Part shown: positions 27,760-36,890 of the stretch, in pieces
How positions within the stretch are numbered: position 1 is the first letter of the stretch
How the letters are laid out: each line of letters opens with the position of its first letter
Origin: Pseudomonadota bacterium
Lineage (GTDB): Bacteria > Pseudomonadota > Alphaproteobacteria > Rhizobiales > Xanthobacteraceae
Direction: 5' to 3'
NCBI GenBank assembly: GCA_023422775.1
Contig: JAFAGM010000014.1
Coordinates: 1-64,000 of the forward strand
Length of the DNA stretch: 64,000 nt
The notes under the pieces: model-generated
Told to the model about the DNA's origin: nothing
The model's database searches: none
Seen by the model: only the letters and a program-made list of their open reading frames with translations
Made by a program: the position numbers and the translations under genes

Positions 27760-29052
27760 ATGGCCAATGTTGTCGTCGTCGGCGCCCAGTGGGGCGACGA
27801 AGGGAAGGGCAAGATCGTCGACTGGCTGTCGGAGCAGGCCGACATCGTCGTGCGCTTCCAGGGCGGCCACAATGCCGGCCATACGCTCGTCATCAATGGC
27901 GAGACCTACAAGCTGGCGCTGCTGCCGTCCGGCGTGCTGCGCCCCTCCAAGCTTGCGGTGATCGGCAACGGCGTGGTGTTCGATCCCCAGGCTTTCCTCG
28001 ACGAAGTCGAAAAGCTGAAGGGGCAGGGCGTCGCCATCAGCCCGGACAATCTGCGGATCGCCGAAAACGTCACGCTGATCCTGCCGCTGCACCGCGAACT
28101 CGACGCGCTTCGCGAATCCTCCAACGCCGTCACCGCGATCGGCACCACGCGGCGCGGCATCGGGCCCGCCTATGAGGACAAGGTCGGCCGCCGCGCGATT
28201 CGCCTGATGGACCTTGCCGACCTCGACACTCTGCCGCACAAGATCGATCGCCTGCTGGCGCACCACAACGCGCTGCGCCGCGGCCTGAGGCTGGAGGAGA
28301 TCGACGCCGGCGGGATCCTGAAAGAACTCACCGCACTGGCGCCGAAGCTGTTGCCCTACACCGAGACAGTGTGGCGGCTGCTGGATCTCAAGCGCCGCGA
28401 GGGCAAGCGCATCCTGTTCGAGGGAGCGCAGGGCGCACTGCTGGATGTCGACCACGGCACCTATCCCTACGTCACCTCGTCCAACACCGTGGCGGCACAG
28501 GCGGCGACCGGTACCGGCCTGGGCCCCGGCGCGGTCGGCTATGTGCTCGGCATCTGCAAGGCCTATACGACCCGTGTCGGCCAGGGGCCGTTCCCGACCG
28601 AACTCAACAACGAGATCGGCGAGGAAATCGGCCGCCGCGGCAGGGAATTCGGGGTCAATACCGGGCGCAAGCGCCGCTGCGGCTGGTTCGACGCCGTGCT
28701 GGTCCGGCAGACCGTCCGCACCTGCGGCATCACGGGCCTGGCGCTGACCAAGCTCGACATTCTCGACGGCTTCGACTCCATTGAGGTCTGCACGGGCTAT
28801 ATGCTGGACGGCAAGGAGATCGACCATCTGCCGGCGGGCGAGGGCGCCCAGGCCCGGGTGGTGCCGGTTTACGAGACCATCGAGGGCTGGAAGGAGCCGA
28901 CCGCCAATGCCCGTTCATGGGCGGATCTGCCGGCCCAGGCCATTAAATATGTTCGGCGGGTCGAGGAACTGGTGGGTTGTCCCATTGCGTTGCTTTCCAC
29001 CAGCCCCGAACGCGAGGATACTATTCTGGTTCAAAACCCGTTTGAGGCTTAA
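27760..29052 (+). CDS. purA: adenylosuccinate synthetase
   Basis: This 430-residue enzyme of full family length has the GTP-binding N-terminus VVVGAQWGDEGKGK and the catalytic GGHNAGHTLV (His acting as general acid). IMP contacts are in GTTRRGIGPAYEDK, with FEGAQGALLDVDHGTYPYV and the substrate loop LTKLDILDGFDSIEVCTGY also present. It makes adenylosuccinate from IMP, Asp and GTP in AMP synthesis. The next gene follows 35 bases later on the same strand and may share its transcript. Confidence 0.97.
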   Translation: MANVVVVGAQWGDEGKGKIVDWLSEQADIVVRFQGGHNAGHTLVINGETYKLALLPSGVLRPSKLAVIGNGVVFDPQAFLDEVEKLKGQGVAISPDNLRIAENVTLILPLHRELDALRESSNAVTAIGTTRRGIGPAYEDKVGRRAIRLMDLADLDTLPHKIDRLLAHHNALRRGLRLEEIDAGGILKELTALAPKLLPYTETVWRLLDLKRREGKRILFEGAQGALLDVDHGTYPYVTSSNTVAAQAATGTGLGPGAVGYVLGICKAYTTRVGQGPFPTELNNEIGEEIGRRGREFGVNTGRKRRCGWFDAVLVRQTVRTCGITGLALTKLDILDGFDSIEVCTGYMLDGKEIDHLPAGEGAQARVVPVYETIEGWKEPTANARSWADLPAQAIKYVRRVEELVGCPIALLSTSPEREDTILVQNPFEA

Positions 29053-29087
29053 CGGGATGTTACCGAGGCCAGTATTATTGAAGCGAC

Positions 29088-30728
29088 ATGGCTGATTACT
29101 ACCCGCTGATCGCACGCGCCATCGCCGGCCTGGACCCCAGTGCCCCCGGCGAGAGCCGACGTGCGCTCTACGAGCGGGCCCGCACCGCGCTGATCGCGCA
29201 GTTGCGCAGCGTGCAGCCGCCGCTCTCCGAATCCGAAATCACCCGGGAGCGGCTGTCGCTGGAAGAGGCCGTCCGCAAGGTCGAGTCGGAAGCTGCCCAG
29301 CGCGCCCGCGAGGCGTCGCGTCCGGGCGGTGGTGCCGCGCCGCGCGGCGGCGACAATTTCCGCCGTGCCAATGCCCGCCCGCCGGACGCCGCGCCTCAAG
29401 CCGGTGGTCCGTCCGCGCCGGGAGCTCCGCCCCGGCCGCGTCCGCCCGGTCAGCCGCCGGCGCGCGATGCCCGTCCGCCGCTTGGCCAGGAAGAGCAGCG
29501 CCCGCCGCGCAATTCGCGACCGGACGGGCAGCCGCCCGCTCCGCCGCGCCCGCAGGCGCCGCAAATTCCGATGCAGGATGCCGAACTGCCGCCGCAGATC
29601 CGCGGCGACCGGCCGGGCGGCCCCCGCCGGGGTCCTGACAATGGCGGGCCGCAGATGCCGCCGCCGCCGGGCATGCGCGGTTTTCGCGATATCGCCGCCG
29701 ACGCCGACGATCTCGGCCGCGCCGCAGCGCAGGCCAACCGCGCGGCGCGAAAGACCTATGCCAACGTGCCGTCGCCGTCGCCGGAGTTCGACCGGCTCGA
29801 GCCGAGCATGGAGAATCGCGGCGCCGATCCGGAAGCGCCCTATTCCTACGAGGAATCGCTGGAGGAAGCGGATCGCTACGCGCCGCAGCCGCCGCAAATG
29901 CCGCCGCCGCGCGAGCGTTCGCGGCTGTCCGGGGATCGCGACCGCGAGCCGAAGAAGCCTTCGCGGGCATTGGCCGCGTTTCCGTTCAAGAGCGCGATCG
30001 CGGTCGGCATCGTGCTCATTCTGGTCGGCGCCGGCATCCTGTGGGGCAAGGCGGCCGTTACCGCGATCAGCGGCCTGTTCAAATCCCAGCCGGTCGCGGA
30101 AGCGCCAAAGGATCCGGCCGCGCCGCAGTCGCGCCCGAAGATCCCCGATCGCGTCGGGCAGCCTTCGTCCTCGGAAAACATCGCGCCGGTCGCGCAGCGC
30201 GTGGTGCTCTATGACGAGGATCCGAGCGATCCCAAGGGCAAGCAGTATGTCGGCTCGGTGATCTGGCGCACCGAACAGATCAAGGCGAGCGGCAACCAGA
30301 AGCCCGATATCGCCGTGCGCGCCGACATCGAAATTCCGGACCGCAAGTTCAAGATGACGATGTCGTTCCGCCGCAACACCGACACTTCGCTGCCGGCGAG
30401 CCACACCGCCGAACTGACCTTCATCCTGCCGCAGGATTTCTCCGGCGGCGGTGTCGGCAACGTGCCCGGCATCCTGATGAAGTCCAACGAGCAGGCGCGC
30501 GGGACGCCGCTGGCGGGGCTTGCGGTGAAGGTCACCGACGGCTTCTTCCTGGTCGGTCTGTCCAACGTCGATTCCGACCGCGCCCGCAACCTGCAGCTCC
30601 TGAAGGAACGCTCCTGGTTCGACGTACCGCTGGTCTATGTCAACCAGCGCCGCGCCATCATCGCGATCGAAAAGGGCGCCCCCGGCGAACGCGCCTTCAA
30701 CGAGGCGTTCGCGGCGTGGGGAGAATAG
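29088..30728 (+). CDS. conserved proline-rich single-pass membrane protein of unknown function
   Basis: This 546-residue protein has a helical N-terminal domain (1-75: YYPLIARAIAGLDPSAPGES, ARTALIAQLRS) and a long Pro/Arg/Gly-rich disordered region (about 80-300, many PPR and RPPG repeats). One transmembrane helix follows (about 305-325, AIAVGIVLILVGAGILWG), then a folded C-terminal domain (about 370-546) beginning near APVAQRVVLYDEDPSDPKG. That layout suggests a cytoplasmic disordered arm and an exported domain. I do not recognise the C-terminal domain. From memory, homologues follow purA in Bradyrhizobium relatives. The 598-residue frame on the other strand is an antisense shadow. Confidence 0.85.
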   Translation: MADYYPLIARAIAGLDPSAPGESRRALYERARTALIAQLRSVQPPLSESEITRERLSLEEAVRKVESEAAQRAREASRPGGGAAPRGGDNFRRANARPPDAAPQAGGPSAPGAPPRPRPPGQPPARDARPPLGQEEQRPPRNSRPDGQPPAPPRPQAPQIPMQDAELPPQIRGDRPGGPRRGPDNGGPQMPPPPGMRGFRDIAADADDLGRAAAQANRAARKTYANVPSPSPEFDRLEPSMENRGADPEAPYSYEESLEEADRYAPQPPQMPPPRERSRLSGDRDREPKKPSRALAAFPFKSAIAVGIVLILVGAGILWGKAAVTAISGLFKSQPVAEAPKDPAAPQSRPKIPDRVGQPSSSENIAPVAQRVVLYDEDPSDPKGKQYVGSVIWRTEQIKASGNQKPDIAVRADIEIPDRKFKMTMSFRRNTDTSLPASHTAELTFILPQDFSGGGVGNVPGILMKSNEQARGTPLAGLAVKVTDGFFLVGLSNVDSDRARNLQLLKERSWFDVPLVYVNQRRAIIAIEKGAPGERAFNEAFAAWGE

Positions 30729-31024
30729 GGGCGTTTTCCACGCCCTGACCTCTCCCTTGCTTCCCCCGACTTCGCCTTGCCAGGCGGCCGGACGCCCGTC
30801 CTCCCCAATTCCCGCAGACCTCGGCGCCCCGGGTTCCACCCCCAAATGGGTGAGATGCGGCCGGGTTCCGCCTGGTCAGTAGTATTGCGGTAAAATGGAA
30901 GCCGGGTTGCAACCCCCGGTTAGGGAAATCGCCGTAGGATCGGGCGTTATTTTGCGGGACGCGTTCGACACCATTCTTTCGATCAAACGACAACACGCGG
31001 AATCAGTTTCGAAACTGGTGTTCA
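30729..31024. other. 296-base intergenic stretch before the HD-GYP gene
   Basis: It starts with a weak hairpin (GGGCGttttccaCGCCC, 30729-30744) that could end the purA transcript. The right half is less GC-rich and presumably holds the promoter of the HD-GYP gene. No other element is recognised. Confidence 0.4.
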
Positions 31025-32077
31025 ATGCTTGTTCATTTTCTGACCGATGAGCCGACGAAGATACCAGCGATCCGCGCGATCCTGGGGCCGGAACACGACG
31101 TAGCGCCCCAGGTGCTGGGGACTGTCAGCACGTCCGACATCTCGGACGGCGTCGTGATGATCGACGCCGATCTGCGCAAGCCCGCGCCCGTGGAGCAGCT
31201 CAAGGTCGTCCTTGGCGACCTGCGCGACGTCTCCGAAAAGCTCTTCGTCGTCCAGAAGCACCTCCACCACATGGTTTCGCAGGCGTTCGCGCTCGGCGCG
31301 ACGAGCGTGGTTTCGCGCCCGAAGGAAATCGTTACCAAACTGGCGGAGATCGAAGTCGCCCAAAAGGCGGCTCAGGAGCGGATGCTGGCCAACTCGGCCA
31401 AGGCTTCGTCCGAGATCACGCAAAGTGCGGCGGTGTTCGGGTCCATGTTCACGGCGATACGGGACGGCAGGCCGTTCAAGCTGTCGGACGCCGAGGCCGC
31501 CACGTCGGAGATCATCAACGGCATCGAAAGAAACGGACTGACCTCGTGGCTCAATGACGTCCGCCGCTATCATGAAGGAACGTTCCAGCATTGCCTGCTG
31601 GTGACGGGCATTGCGGTCGGCTTCGCGATGGCGATCAAGTTCTCCGCTGCCGACGTCAAGCGCCTGGGCCTCGCGGCAACCCTGCACGATATCGGCAAGG
31701 CGCATATCCCCTTGTCGATTCTCGACAAGCCCGGACGCCTCGATCCGGAAGAAGAGAAAATCATGCGTACCCACCCGGTGATCGGATACGACATCCTGAA
31801 GGCCCAGCCGGAGTTCAGCGACGAGATCCTTGATGGCGTGCGGCACCACCACGAATATCTCGACGGTTCCGGCTATCCCGACGGACTGACGGCGCCGCAG
31901 ATCTCCGACCTGGTGCGATTGCTGACGATCTCCGACATCTACGCCGCGCTGATCGAAGCGCGGCCGTACCGGGCGCCGATGATAGGGCCGGCGGCCTACA
32001 AGATCCTCGAGGGGATGGAAGGGAAGCTGGAAGGCTCGCTGGTGAGGGCGTTCCGGAAAGTGGCTCTTGCGGCATGA
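31025..32077 (+). CDS. HD-GYP domain protein with degenerate receiver-like N-terminus
   Basis: In this 350-residue protein, residues 1-115 look like a receiver fold without the usual acidic triad order (VVMIDADLRKPAP, then ALGATSVVSRPKEIVTKLAEI). Residues 170-330 form an HD-GYP phosphohydrolase: HCLLVTGIAVGFA, LHDIGKAHIPLSIL, then HHHEYLDGSGYPDGL, which holds both the HH and the GYP signature. Such domains hydrolyse cyclic di-GMP. The metal ligands appear complete, so it is probably active. It is followed after 39 bases by a DUF2336 gene on the same strand. Confidence 0.88.
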   Translation: MLVHFLTDEPTKIPAIRAILGPEHDVAPQVLGTVSTSDISDGVVMIDADLRKPAPVEQLKVVLGDLRDVSEKLFVVQKHLHHMVSQAFALGATSVVSRPKEIVTKLAEIEVAQKAAQERMLANSAKASSEITQSAAVFGSMFTAIRDGRPFKLSDAEAATSEIINGIERNGLTSWLNDVRRYHEGTFQHCLLVTGIAVGFAMAIKFSAADVKRLGLAATLHDIGKAHIPLSILDKPGRLDPEEEKIMRTHPVIGYDILKAQPEFSDEILDGVRHHHEYLDGSGYPDGLTAPQISDLVRLLTISDIYAALIEARPYRAPMIGPAAYKILEGMEGKLEGSLVRAFRKVALAA

Positions 32078-32116
32078 GAAAAGTTACGAAGTTGAGGTAA
32101 GGCTTCGGTCCTGACC

Positions 32117-33289
32117 ATGCCGCAGGTCAATTTCAGTCGCCGTGGAGCCGGACACCTCGATGGAGCCCAACTAGTCATGCCTGCCGTATCGTCGGATCTG
32201 CGCGCAGAATTGAACGGCGCCGAAAGGGAAGGGCCCGAGCACGACGCCAAGATTCTGGGGGAGGTGACGAGCCTGTTCCTGTCGAACGTCGATCACCTCA
32301 CTGATTCCCAGATCGCCGCCGTCGACGGCGTCCTTGCTCAACTGATCGGGCGTGTCGGGGCGGCAACGGTGGTTCCTCTCAGCGAATCCCTGTCGATGCT
32401 GGAGCGCGCGCCGCGCCAGACCGTTCGCTCGCTGGCATTTCACGACGACCCGCTGGTGGCTGTGCCGGTCTTGAGAAACTCGCCTTGTCTGTCGGACAAG
32501 GATTTGCTCGAAATCGCGAAAAGCCGCGGCCAGCAGCATCTGCTCGCGATATCGGACAGAAGGACGCTCAACGAAGCGCTGACCGATGCCTTGATGCGGT
32601 TCGGCGACGTCGGCGTCTCCAACGCGCTGGCGAGGAACGTGGGAGCGAAATTCTCCGAGTGTGGCTATGCCACGCTCGTGGGGCGCGCCGAGCGTGACGA
32701 AAGCCTCGCCGAAAAGATCGGCCTTCGGCTGGACCTTCCCGGCAACCTGCTGCGCGAGTTGCTCGGCAAGGTTGCCGACGTGGTTCTGGCGCGGTTCCTG
32801 ACGGCGCCGCGACCCGTGGTGCGGGAGAAGCCGCAGACCCTGGCAGGAGCGGCCGCCGGGCAGAACGTGGCCCGGCCAAAGGCGATCGACTATACCCAGG
32901 CGCAAAGCGAGTGTGTCGCGCTCAATCGCACCGGCAAGCTCGGCGATTCCACGGTGAACCGGTTCGCGGTGCGCGGCGAATACACCCATGTCGTAGCCGC
33001 GCTGGCGCTCAAGGCCGACGTCAAGGTGGAGGCCATTGCACCCCTGCTCGATGCCGACCGGATGTATGGACTGATCGTCGCGTGCAAGGCGGCGCGGGTG
33101 AGCTGGTCGACCACGACGATGATCGTGCGCAACCGGCCGAACTGCCCGCCGGCCACGCAACGCGAACTCGACCAGTGCGTGGCGATCTATGAATCCCTGC
33201 TGCTGTCGGTCGCGCAATGGACGATCCGCTTCGGCTCGGATCGAATTCTGGCAAAGAAGAACGAGCGGCCGGCAAACGCGCCGGCGTGA
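32117..33289 (+). CDS. DUF2336 protein
   Basis: This protein of up to 390 residues is almost wholly alpha-helical and matches the DUF2336 pattern of alphaproteobacteria: VTSLFLSNVDHLTDSQIAAV, ILARAP-like MLERAPRQTVRSLAFHDD, HLLAISDRRTLNEALTDAL, and VGRAERDESLAEKIGLRLDLP. The HEAT-like repeats suggest a scaffold or regulator, but function is unknown. The true start may be the Met at 32177, since the first 20 residues are not family-like. The pairing with an HD-GYP gene suggests a link to cyclic di-GMP signalling, which is inference only. Confidence 0.85.
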   Translation: MPQVNFSRRGAGHLDGAQLVMPAVSSDLRAELNGAEREGPEHDAKILGEVTSLFLSNVDHLTDSQIAAVDGVLAQLIGRVGAATVVPLSESLSMLERAPRQTVRSLAFHDDPLVAVPVLRNSPCLSDKDLLEIAKSRGQQHLLAISDRRTLNEALTDALMRFGDVGVSNALARNVGAKFSECGYATLVGRAERDESLAEKIGLRLDLPGNLLRELLGKVADVVLARFLTAPRPVVREKPQTLAGAAAGQNVARPKAIDYTQAQSECVALNRTGKLGDSTVNRFAVRGEYTHVVAALALKADVKVEAIAPLLDADRMYGLIVACKAARVSWSTTTMIVRNRPNCPPATQRELDQCVAIYESLLLSVAQWTIRFGSDRILAKKNERPANAPA

Positions 33290-33498
33290 AGTTGCAGGCG
33301 CAACGCGCGCCGCCCCCGGCAATTTCATTCAATGCGACCGAAGGCAGGTGGTCCGCTTGATCGTGGGCCAGCGGGGCTGCAACGGTAGCTCGCCAGGGCG
33401 CCGATTTGAAAGCCGGGTCGGATCTGGTTACAAGAGCGTGAATTCCAAGCGGATGGAGAGTCTGGTTTCTTGATGCACCGGTTCACGCAGAGGTTGCC

Positions 33499-33921
33499 AT
33501 GAAACGCTATCTGATTTTCGCGATCATCGGCCCGTTCATCGGCGGCCTTCTGATGCTGTTCGCGGCCACGGTGACGTCGGGTTACTGGACGGACACCAAC
33601 TGGTCGGAGATCGGCAAGTTCCTCGGCGCGTTCTTCAAGACGCTGCAATACAGCTATCTGTTCGGCATCGTGCCGGCGCTGATGATAGCCGCGATCGACG
33701 ATATTCTCTGGCATGTCAAGCGCATCGGGCCGGCGTTGCGGATACTGATCGTCGGCCTCATCGGCTTCGTCGCATCCGCACTCCTCTACGGTTCGCGCGG
33801 GCCGGATACCGGCGTGCTGCAGTTCGTGCTGTACGGCCTCGTCGGCATGGTCCCCTCCATGATCGCGTCCTGGCTGGCGCGCAAATACGGAGACACCCTG
33901 GAACCGGTGCGCTCGACCTGA
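33499..33921 (+). CDS. small four-helix membrane protein (DUF5413-like)
   Basis: This 140-residue integral membrane protein has four hydrophobic segments: YLIFAIIGPFIGGLLMLFAA, YLFGIVPALMIAAIDDILW, ILIVGLIGFVASALLYG and VLYGLVGMVPSMIASWLA. I tentatively place it with DUF5413, small membrane proteins common in Bradyrhizobium and of unknown role. A GAGG site precedes the ATG. It lies between the DUF2336 gene and the kinase operon with clear gaps on both sides, so it is probably transcribed alone. Confidence 0.75.
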   Translation: MKRYLIFAIIGPFIGGLLMLFAATVTSGYWTDTNWSEIGKFLGAFFKTLQYSYLFGIVPALMIAAIDDILWHVKRIGPALRILIVGLIGFVASALLYGSRGPDTGVLQFVLYGLVGMVPSMIASWLARKYGDTLEPVRST

Positions 33922-34016
33922 AGGCCGGCCTGCGATCCTGCTTGCGACCCTTGTCCGGTGTTCGCTGCGTTCGCCCTGGCGGAACCGGAGGGCGTTCGAG
34001 GACGCCGGTGCGATCG

Positions 34017-34080
34017 TCAGGATTTACCTGACTTCGGCGCTCAATATGGCGCTTGGCAGACTAATGTCAGGCTGGTCCGA
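34017..34080. promoter_or_regulatory. palindromic TCAGG-N5-CCTGA element and second weaker copy upstream of the kinase gene
   Basis: TCAGGATTTACCTGA at 34017-34031 is a perfect 5-bp inverted repeat with a 5-base spacer. A poorer relative (TCAGGCTGGTCCGA) begins exactly 50 bases later at 34067, about five helical turns. They lie 30-100 bases upstream of the kinase start. Similar elements occur at 37996 and 38765 (see findings). A binding site for the LuxR-type regulator encoded in this operon is the natural suspicion. Confidence 0.45.
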
Positions 34081-34112
34081 TCGCCAATTGCAACATAAGG
34101 AAATCTACAACG

Positions 34113-36218
34113 TTGTCAGTGTTCGGCGGCAAAGAAAACATGCGCACTACCGGGATCGCGGGGTTGGGCAACAGGCTGTTCTCGCGCTCCGGCCGCAGCA
34201 ATGACGCCGTCTGGCCGTTCACGGCACTTATCTTGACGGCGGCCATTCCGGTGCTGCTGCTCGGCGGGTGGATGGCCTATATCACCGCCGACCAGGAGCG
34301 AAGCTATGCCCGCAAGGATGCGACAGAGGCGCTGACGCAGCTCGCGCATCGCATCGAAGGCGAGATTTCCCGCGAACTGCAGGTCGCCGAAACGCTCGCC
34401 AGTTCGGCAGCTCTCGATCAGGGCAATTTGGGCGATTTCTATCGCGAGGCAACGCGAATCGTGGACTCTCGTACGCTGTGGGAGACGGCGTCGCTGACCA
34501 AGCCGGATCAGGAGCAGGTGCTGAATGTGTTGCGGCCGCTCGGCGCTCCGCTCGGCCCCGTGACCGACACCGAAAGCTTCAACACCGTCCTGCGCACCCG
34601 AAAGCCGGTGCTCGGCGGACTTGGTCCGTACCAGGCCGCCGTCGGCAAACAGCTGGTGTCGCTGCGAGTCCCCGTCATTCGAGACGGTGAGCTGCGCTAC
34701 GTCCTCACCATTGGTCTCCTGCCGGACCAGATCGGCACGATCCTCGGGCAGGCCGGACTGCCCGTCGGATGGGCCGGCACCGTCATCGACGCGAAGGAAA
34801 AGATCGTCGCACGGACGCCGGATACGAAGATCCCCCGTGCGGTCGCAACGACACCCGATGTGCAGGAAGCCATCGCGCGCGGCGGATCGAATTCGCCGCG
34901 AACCCAGACGCGGGAAGGCGTGGACGTGGAGACCATCCACCATGTCCTCGCCGGTACCGACGGATGGTCGGTTCACGTGGGTGTGCCGGTGTCGGAGCTG
35001 AACGCGCCCGTGTCCCGCTCCTTGCGGCTGCTGTTCGCTGGAACGACCGCGAGCGTCGGGCTGGCGATCGCGCTTGGACTGGTGATCGCCCGCGAAATCG
35101 CCCAGCGACGGCGCATGGAGGCGCTGCAATCGGCCGCCGCGCTGCTGGACAGTGAAAAGCGAGGGGCGCTTGCAATCGACGCGGCCGAACTCGGAACCTG
35201 GCGCTGGGACATGGCTGCAAACGAGTTCAGCGGCTGCAATCGCTTTTGCGCATTGCTCGGCTTGCAGAGTTCGCCATCGGGTGAAGCAAGCTGGTCTGCA
35301 GATCAGATTATCGCGCAGATCGAGCCATCGCACCGCGCTGCCGTGGCTTCATTCGGCACGACCTGCCTCGAGAGCGGCAAATCCGGCAGCGTCGAATTCC
35401 TGATTCAATCCGACGATCGCGGGGAATACTGGTTGCGCGCGGCGGGGAGGGCGGAAGGGCCATCCAGTCGAAGCCAGGTGATTCACGGCGTGCTGGCCGA
35501 CATCGATGTTCCCAAGCGCGCGGAGGCAGAGCGCTCCCATCTGCTTCGACGCCTGGCTTCGGCCCAGGAAGAGGAGCAGCGGCGGATCTCACGAGAACTG
35601 CACGATCAGATCGGACAGACCGTGACCGGGCTGTCTCTCGGTCTGAAGGCGCTCGAGCAAGGGTTGGTCAAGGGAAGCAACGCAACGGCGGCAACCGAGC
35701 AGGTACGATGGCTCGAACAGCTCGCGGCACAGATTGGCCGTGACATTCATCGCACCGCATCGGACCTGCGGCCGACGGCGATCGATGACCTCGGGATTTT
35801 CAGGGCAATCGAAGCCTATGTTGCGGAATGGCAGGAGCGCTATGGCGTTCGCGTCGATATTCAGACGTTCGGCCGTGATAACCCGTTGCCCCCTGATGTC
35901 GCGGCGGTCTTGTACCGGTTGGTGCAGGAGGGGTTGACCAATATCCTCAAGCACGCCAAGGCGGACAAGGTAAGCATCGTGCTAGAAAGGAAAATGGATG
36001 GGCTGGCGCTGGTCATCGAGGACGATGGAATAGGTTTCGACCCGGAGAATCTCGGCCGCAAGGCTTGGGGCGGCAGTCAGGCCCCCGGGTTGGGTTTGTC
36101 CGGCATGAAGGAACGGGTTGCCCTGCTCGATGGCACGATCGCGGTCGAATCCGCTCCAGGAAAGGGAAGCACCATTTTTGTTCAGATACCGCTGGATGCA
36201 ATGGAGACCGTCAGATGA
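34113..36218 (+). CDS. sensor histidine kinase, NarL/DegS class, with extracellular sensor and PAS
   Basis: This protein of up to 701 residues has TM1 at about 34-55 (TALILTAAIPVLLLGGWMAY), a large periplasmic Cache-like sensor (about 60-300) and TM2 at about 305-325. A PAS-like region (about 350-460) follows. The HisKA_3 dimerisation domain has the phosphoacceptor His in RRISRELHDQIGQ (near 495). The HATPase domain carries N- and G-boxes (VQEGLTNILKHAK, EDDGIGFDPENLG, GLGLSGMKERV). The start is uncertain: a TTG at 34113 with AAGGA eleven bases before, or the ATG at 34140 without a good site. Its stop overlaps the start of the response regulator gene. Confidence 0.92.
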   Translation: MSVFGGKENMRTTGIAGLGNRLFSRSGRSNDAVWPFTALILTAAIPVLLLGGWMAYITADQERSYARKDATEALTQLAHRIEGEISRELQVAETLASSAALDQGNLGDFYREATRIVDSRTLWETASLTKPDQEQVLNVLRPLGAPLGPVTDTESFNTVLRTRKPVLGGLGPYQAAVGKQLVSLRVPVIRDGELRYVLTIGLLPDQIGTILGQAGLPVGWAGTVIDAKEKIVARTPDTKIPRAVATTPDVQEAIARGGSNSPRTQTREGVDVETIHHVLAGTDGWSVHVGVPVSELNAPVSRSLRLLFAGTTASVGLAIALGLVIAREIAQRRRMEALQSAAALLDSEKRGALAIDAAELGTWRWDMAANEFSGCNRFCALLGLQSSPSGEASWSADQIIAQIEPSHRAAVASFGTTCLESGKSGSVEFLIQSDDRGEYWLRAAGRAEGPSSRSQVIHGVLADIDVPKRAEAERSHLLRRLASAQEEEQRRISRELHDQIGQTVTGLSLGLKALEQGLVKGSNATAATEQVRWLEQLAAQIGRDIHRTASDLRPTAIDDLGIFRAIEAYVAEWQERYGVRVDIQTFGRDNPLPPDVAAVLYRLVQEGLTNILKHAKADKVSIVLERKMDGLALVIEDDGIGFDPENLGRKAWGGSQAPGLGLSGMKERVALLDGTIAVESAPGKGSTIFVQIPLDAMETVR

Positions 36219-36868
36219 CGCCGGTTCGCATCGCTCTCGTCGATGATCACCCCGTCGTTCTCGCCGGCATTCGCGCGCTGCTGCAGGGCGTGCCTGAAGT
36301 TGAACTGGTCGGGGAAGCGAATACCGGCGCAACCGGCCTGCAGGCCATTTGCGAATGCGCACCCGATATCGCGGTGATCGATCTTTCCCTGCCCGATTTC
36401 AGCGGCATGGAACTCGCGCGCCAGGTGGGCAAGCGATGCCCGAAGGTGAAGATCATTGCCCTGACCGTCCACGAAGACCGTGCCTATGTTCATCCGGTCC
36501 TTGAAGCGGGAGCGAGGGGCTATCTGCTGAAGCGATCGGCCGGGGACGAATTGCTTCGCGCCATCCGGGCCGTCAACCAGGGCGACGTCTATCTCGATCC
36601 CGCGATAGCCGAGAAGGCGTCGATCAATACGCCCGAGCTCGCCTCGGCGAGCGACGGCGATGGCGGCGAATTGAGCCGGCGCGAAGAGGACGTGCTCAAG
36701 CTCGTGGCCCAGGGATTCAGCAACAAGCAGATCGCCGGACAACTCGAAGTAAGCGTCAAGAGCGTCGAGACCTACAAGGCGCGGGCATCCGAAAAGAAGG
36801 GGCTCTACAGCCGCGCCGATATCGTCCGCTACGGTATCAAGCAGGGCTGGCTCACGGCCGCGAACTGA
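36215..36868 (+). CDS. response regulator, receiver plus LuxR-type HTH (NarL/FixJ family)
   Basis: In this 217-residue protein the receiver domain (1-120) has the acidic pair in LVDDHP, the phospho-Asp in DIAVIDLSLPDFSG and Lys in RGYLLKRSAGDE. The C-terminal GerE/LuxR helix-turn-helix (about 150-210) reads LSRREEDVLKLVAQGFSNKQ, then VSVKSVETYKARASEK. It is the partner of the kinase upstream, with overlapping ATGA (36215-36218). It probably binds an inverted repeat as a dimer; the TCAGG-N5-CCTGA elements in its own promoter and nearby are candidates. Confidence 0.94.
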   Translation: MTPVRIALVDDHPVVLAGIRALLQGVPEVELVGEANTGATGLQAICECAPDIAVIDLSLPDFSGMELARQVGKRCPKVKIIALTVHEDRAYVHPVLEAGARGYLLKRSAGDELLRAIRAVNQGDVYLDPAIAEKASINTPELASASDGDGGELSRREEDVLKLVAQGFSNKQIAGQLEVSVKSVETYKARASEKKGLYSRADIVRYGIKQGWLTAAN

Positions 36869-36890
36869 GCGTTGCCAGCGGTGGCTGCCG

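Noticed and set aside
29049..30845. 598-residue open frame on the minus strand opposite the purA-adjacent gene
   Set aside because: Composition is almost wholly Arg/Ala/Gly. The plus-strand frame has a membrane helix, a sensible domain layout and the right spacing from purA.
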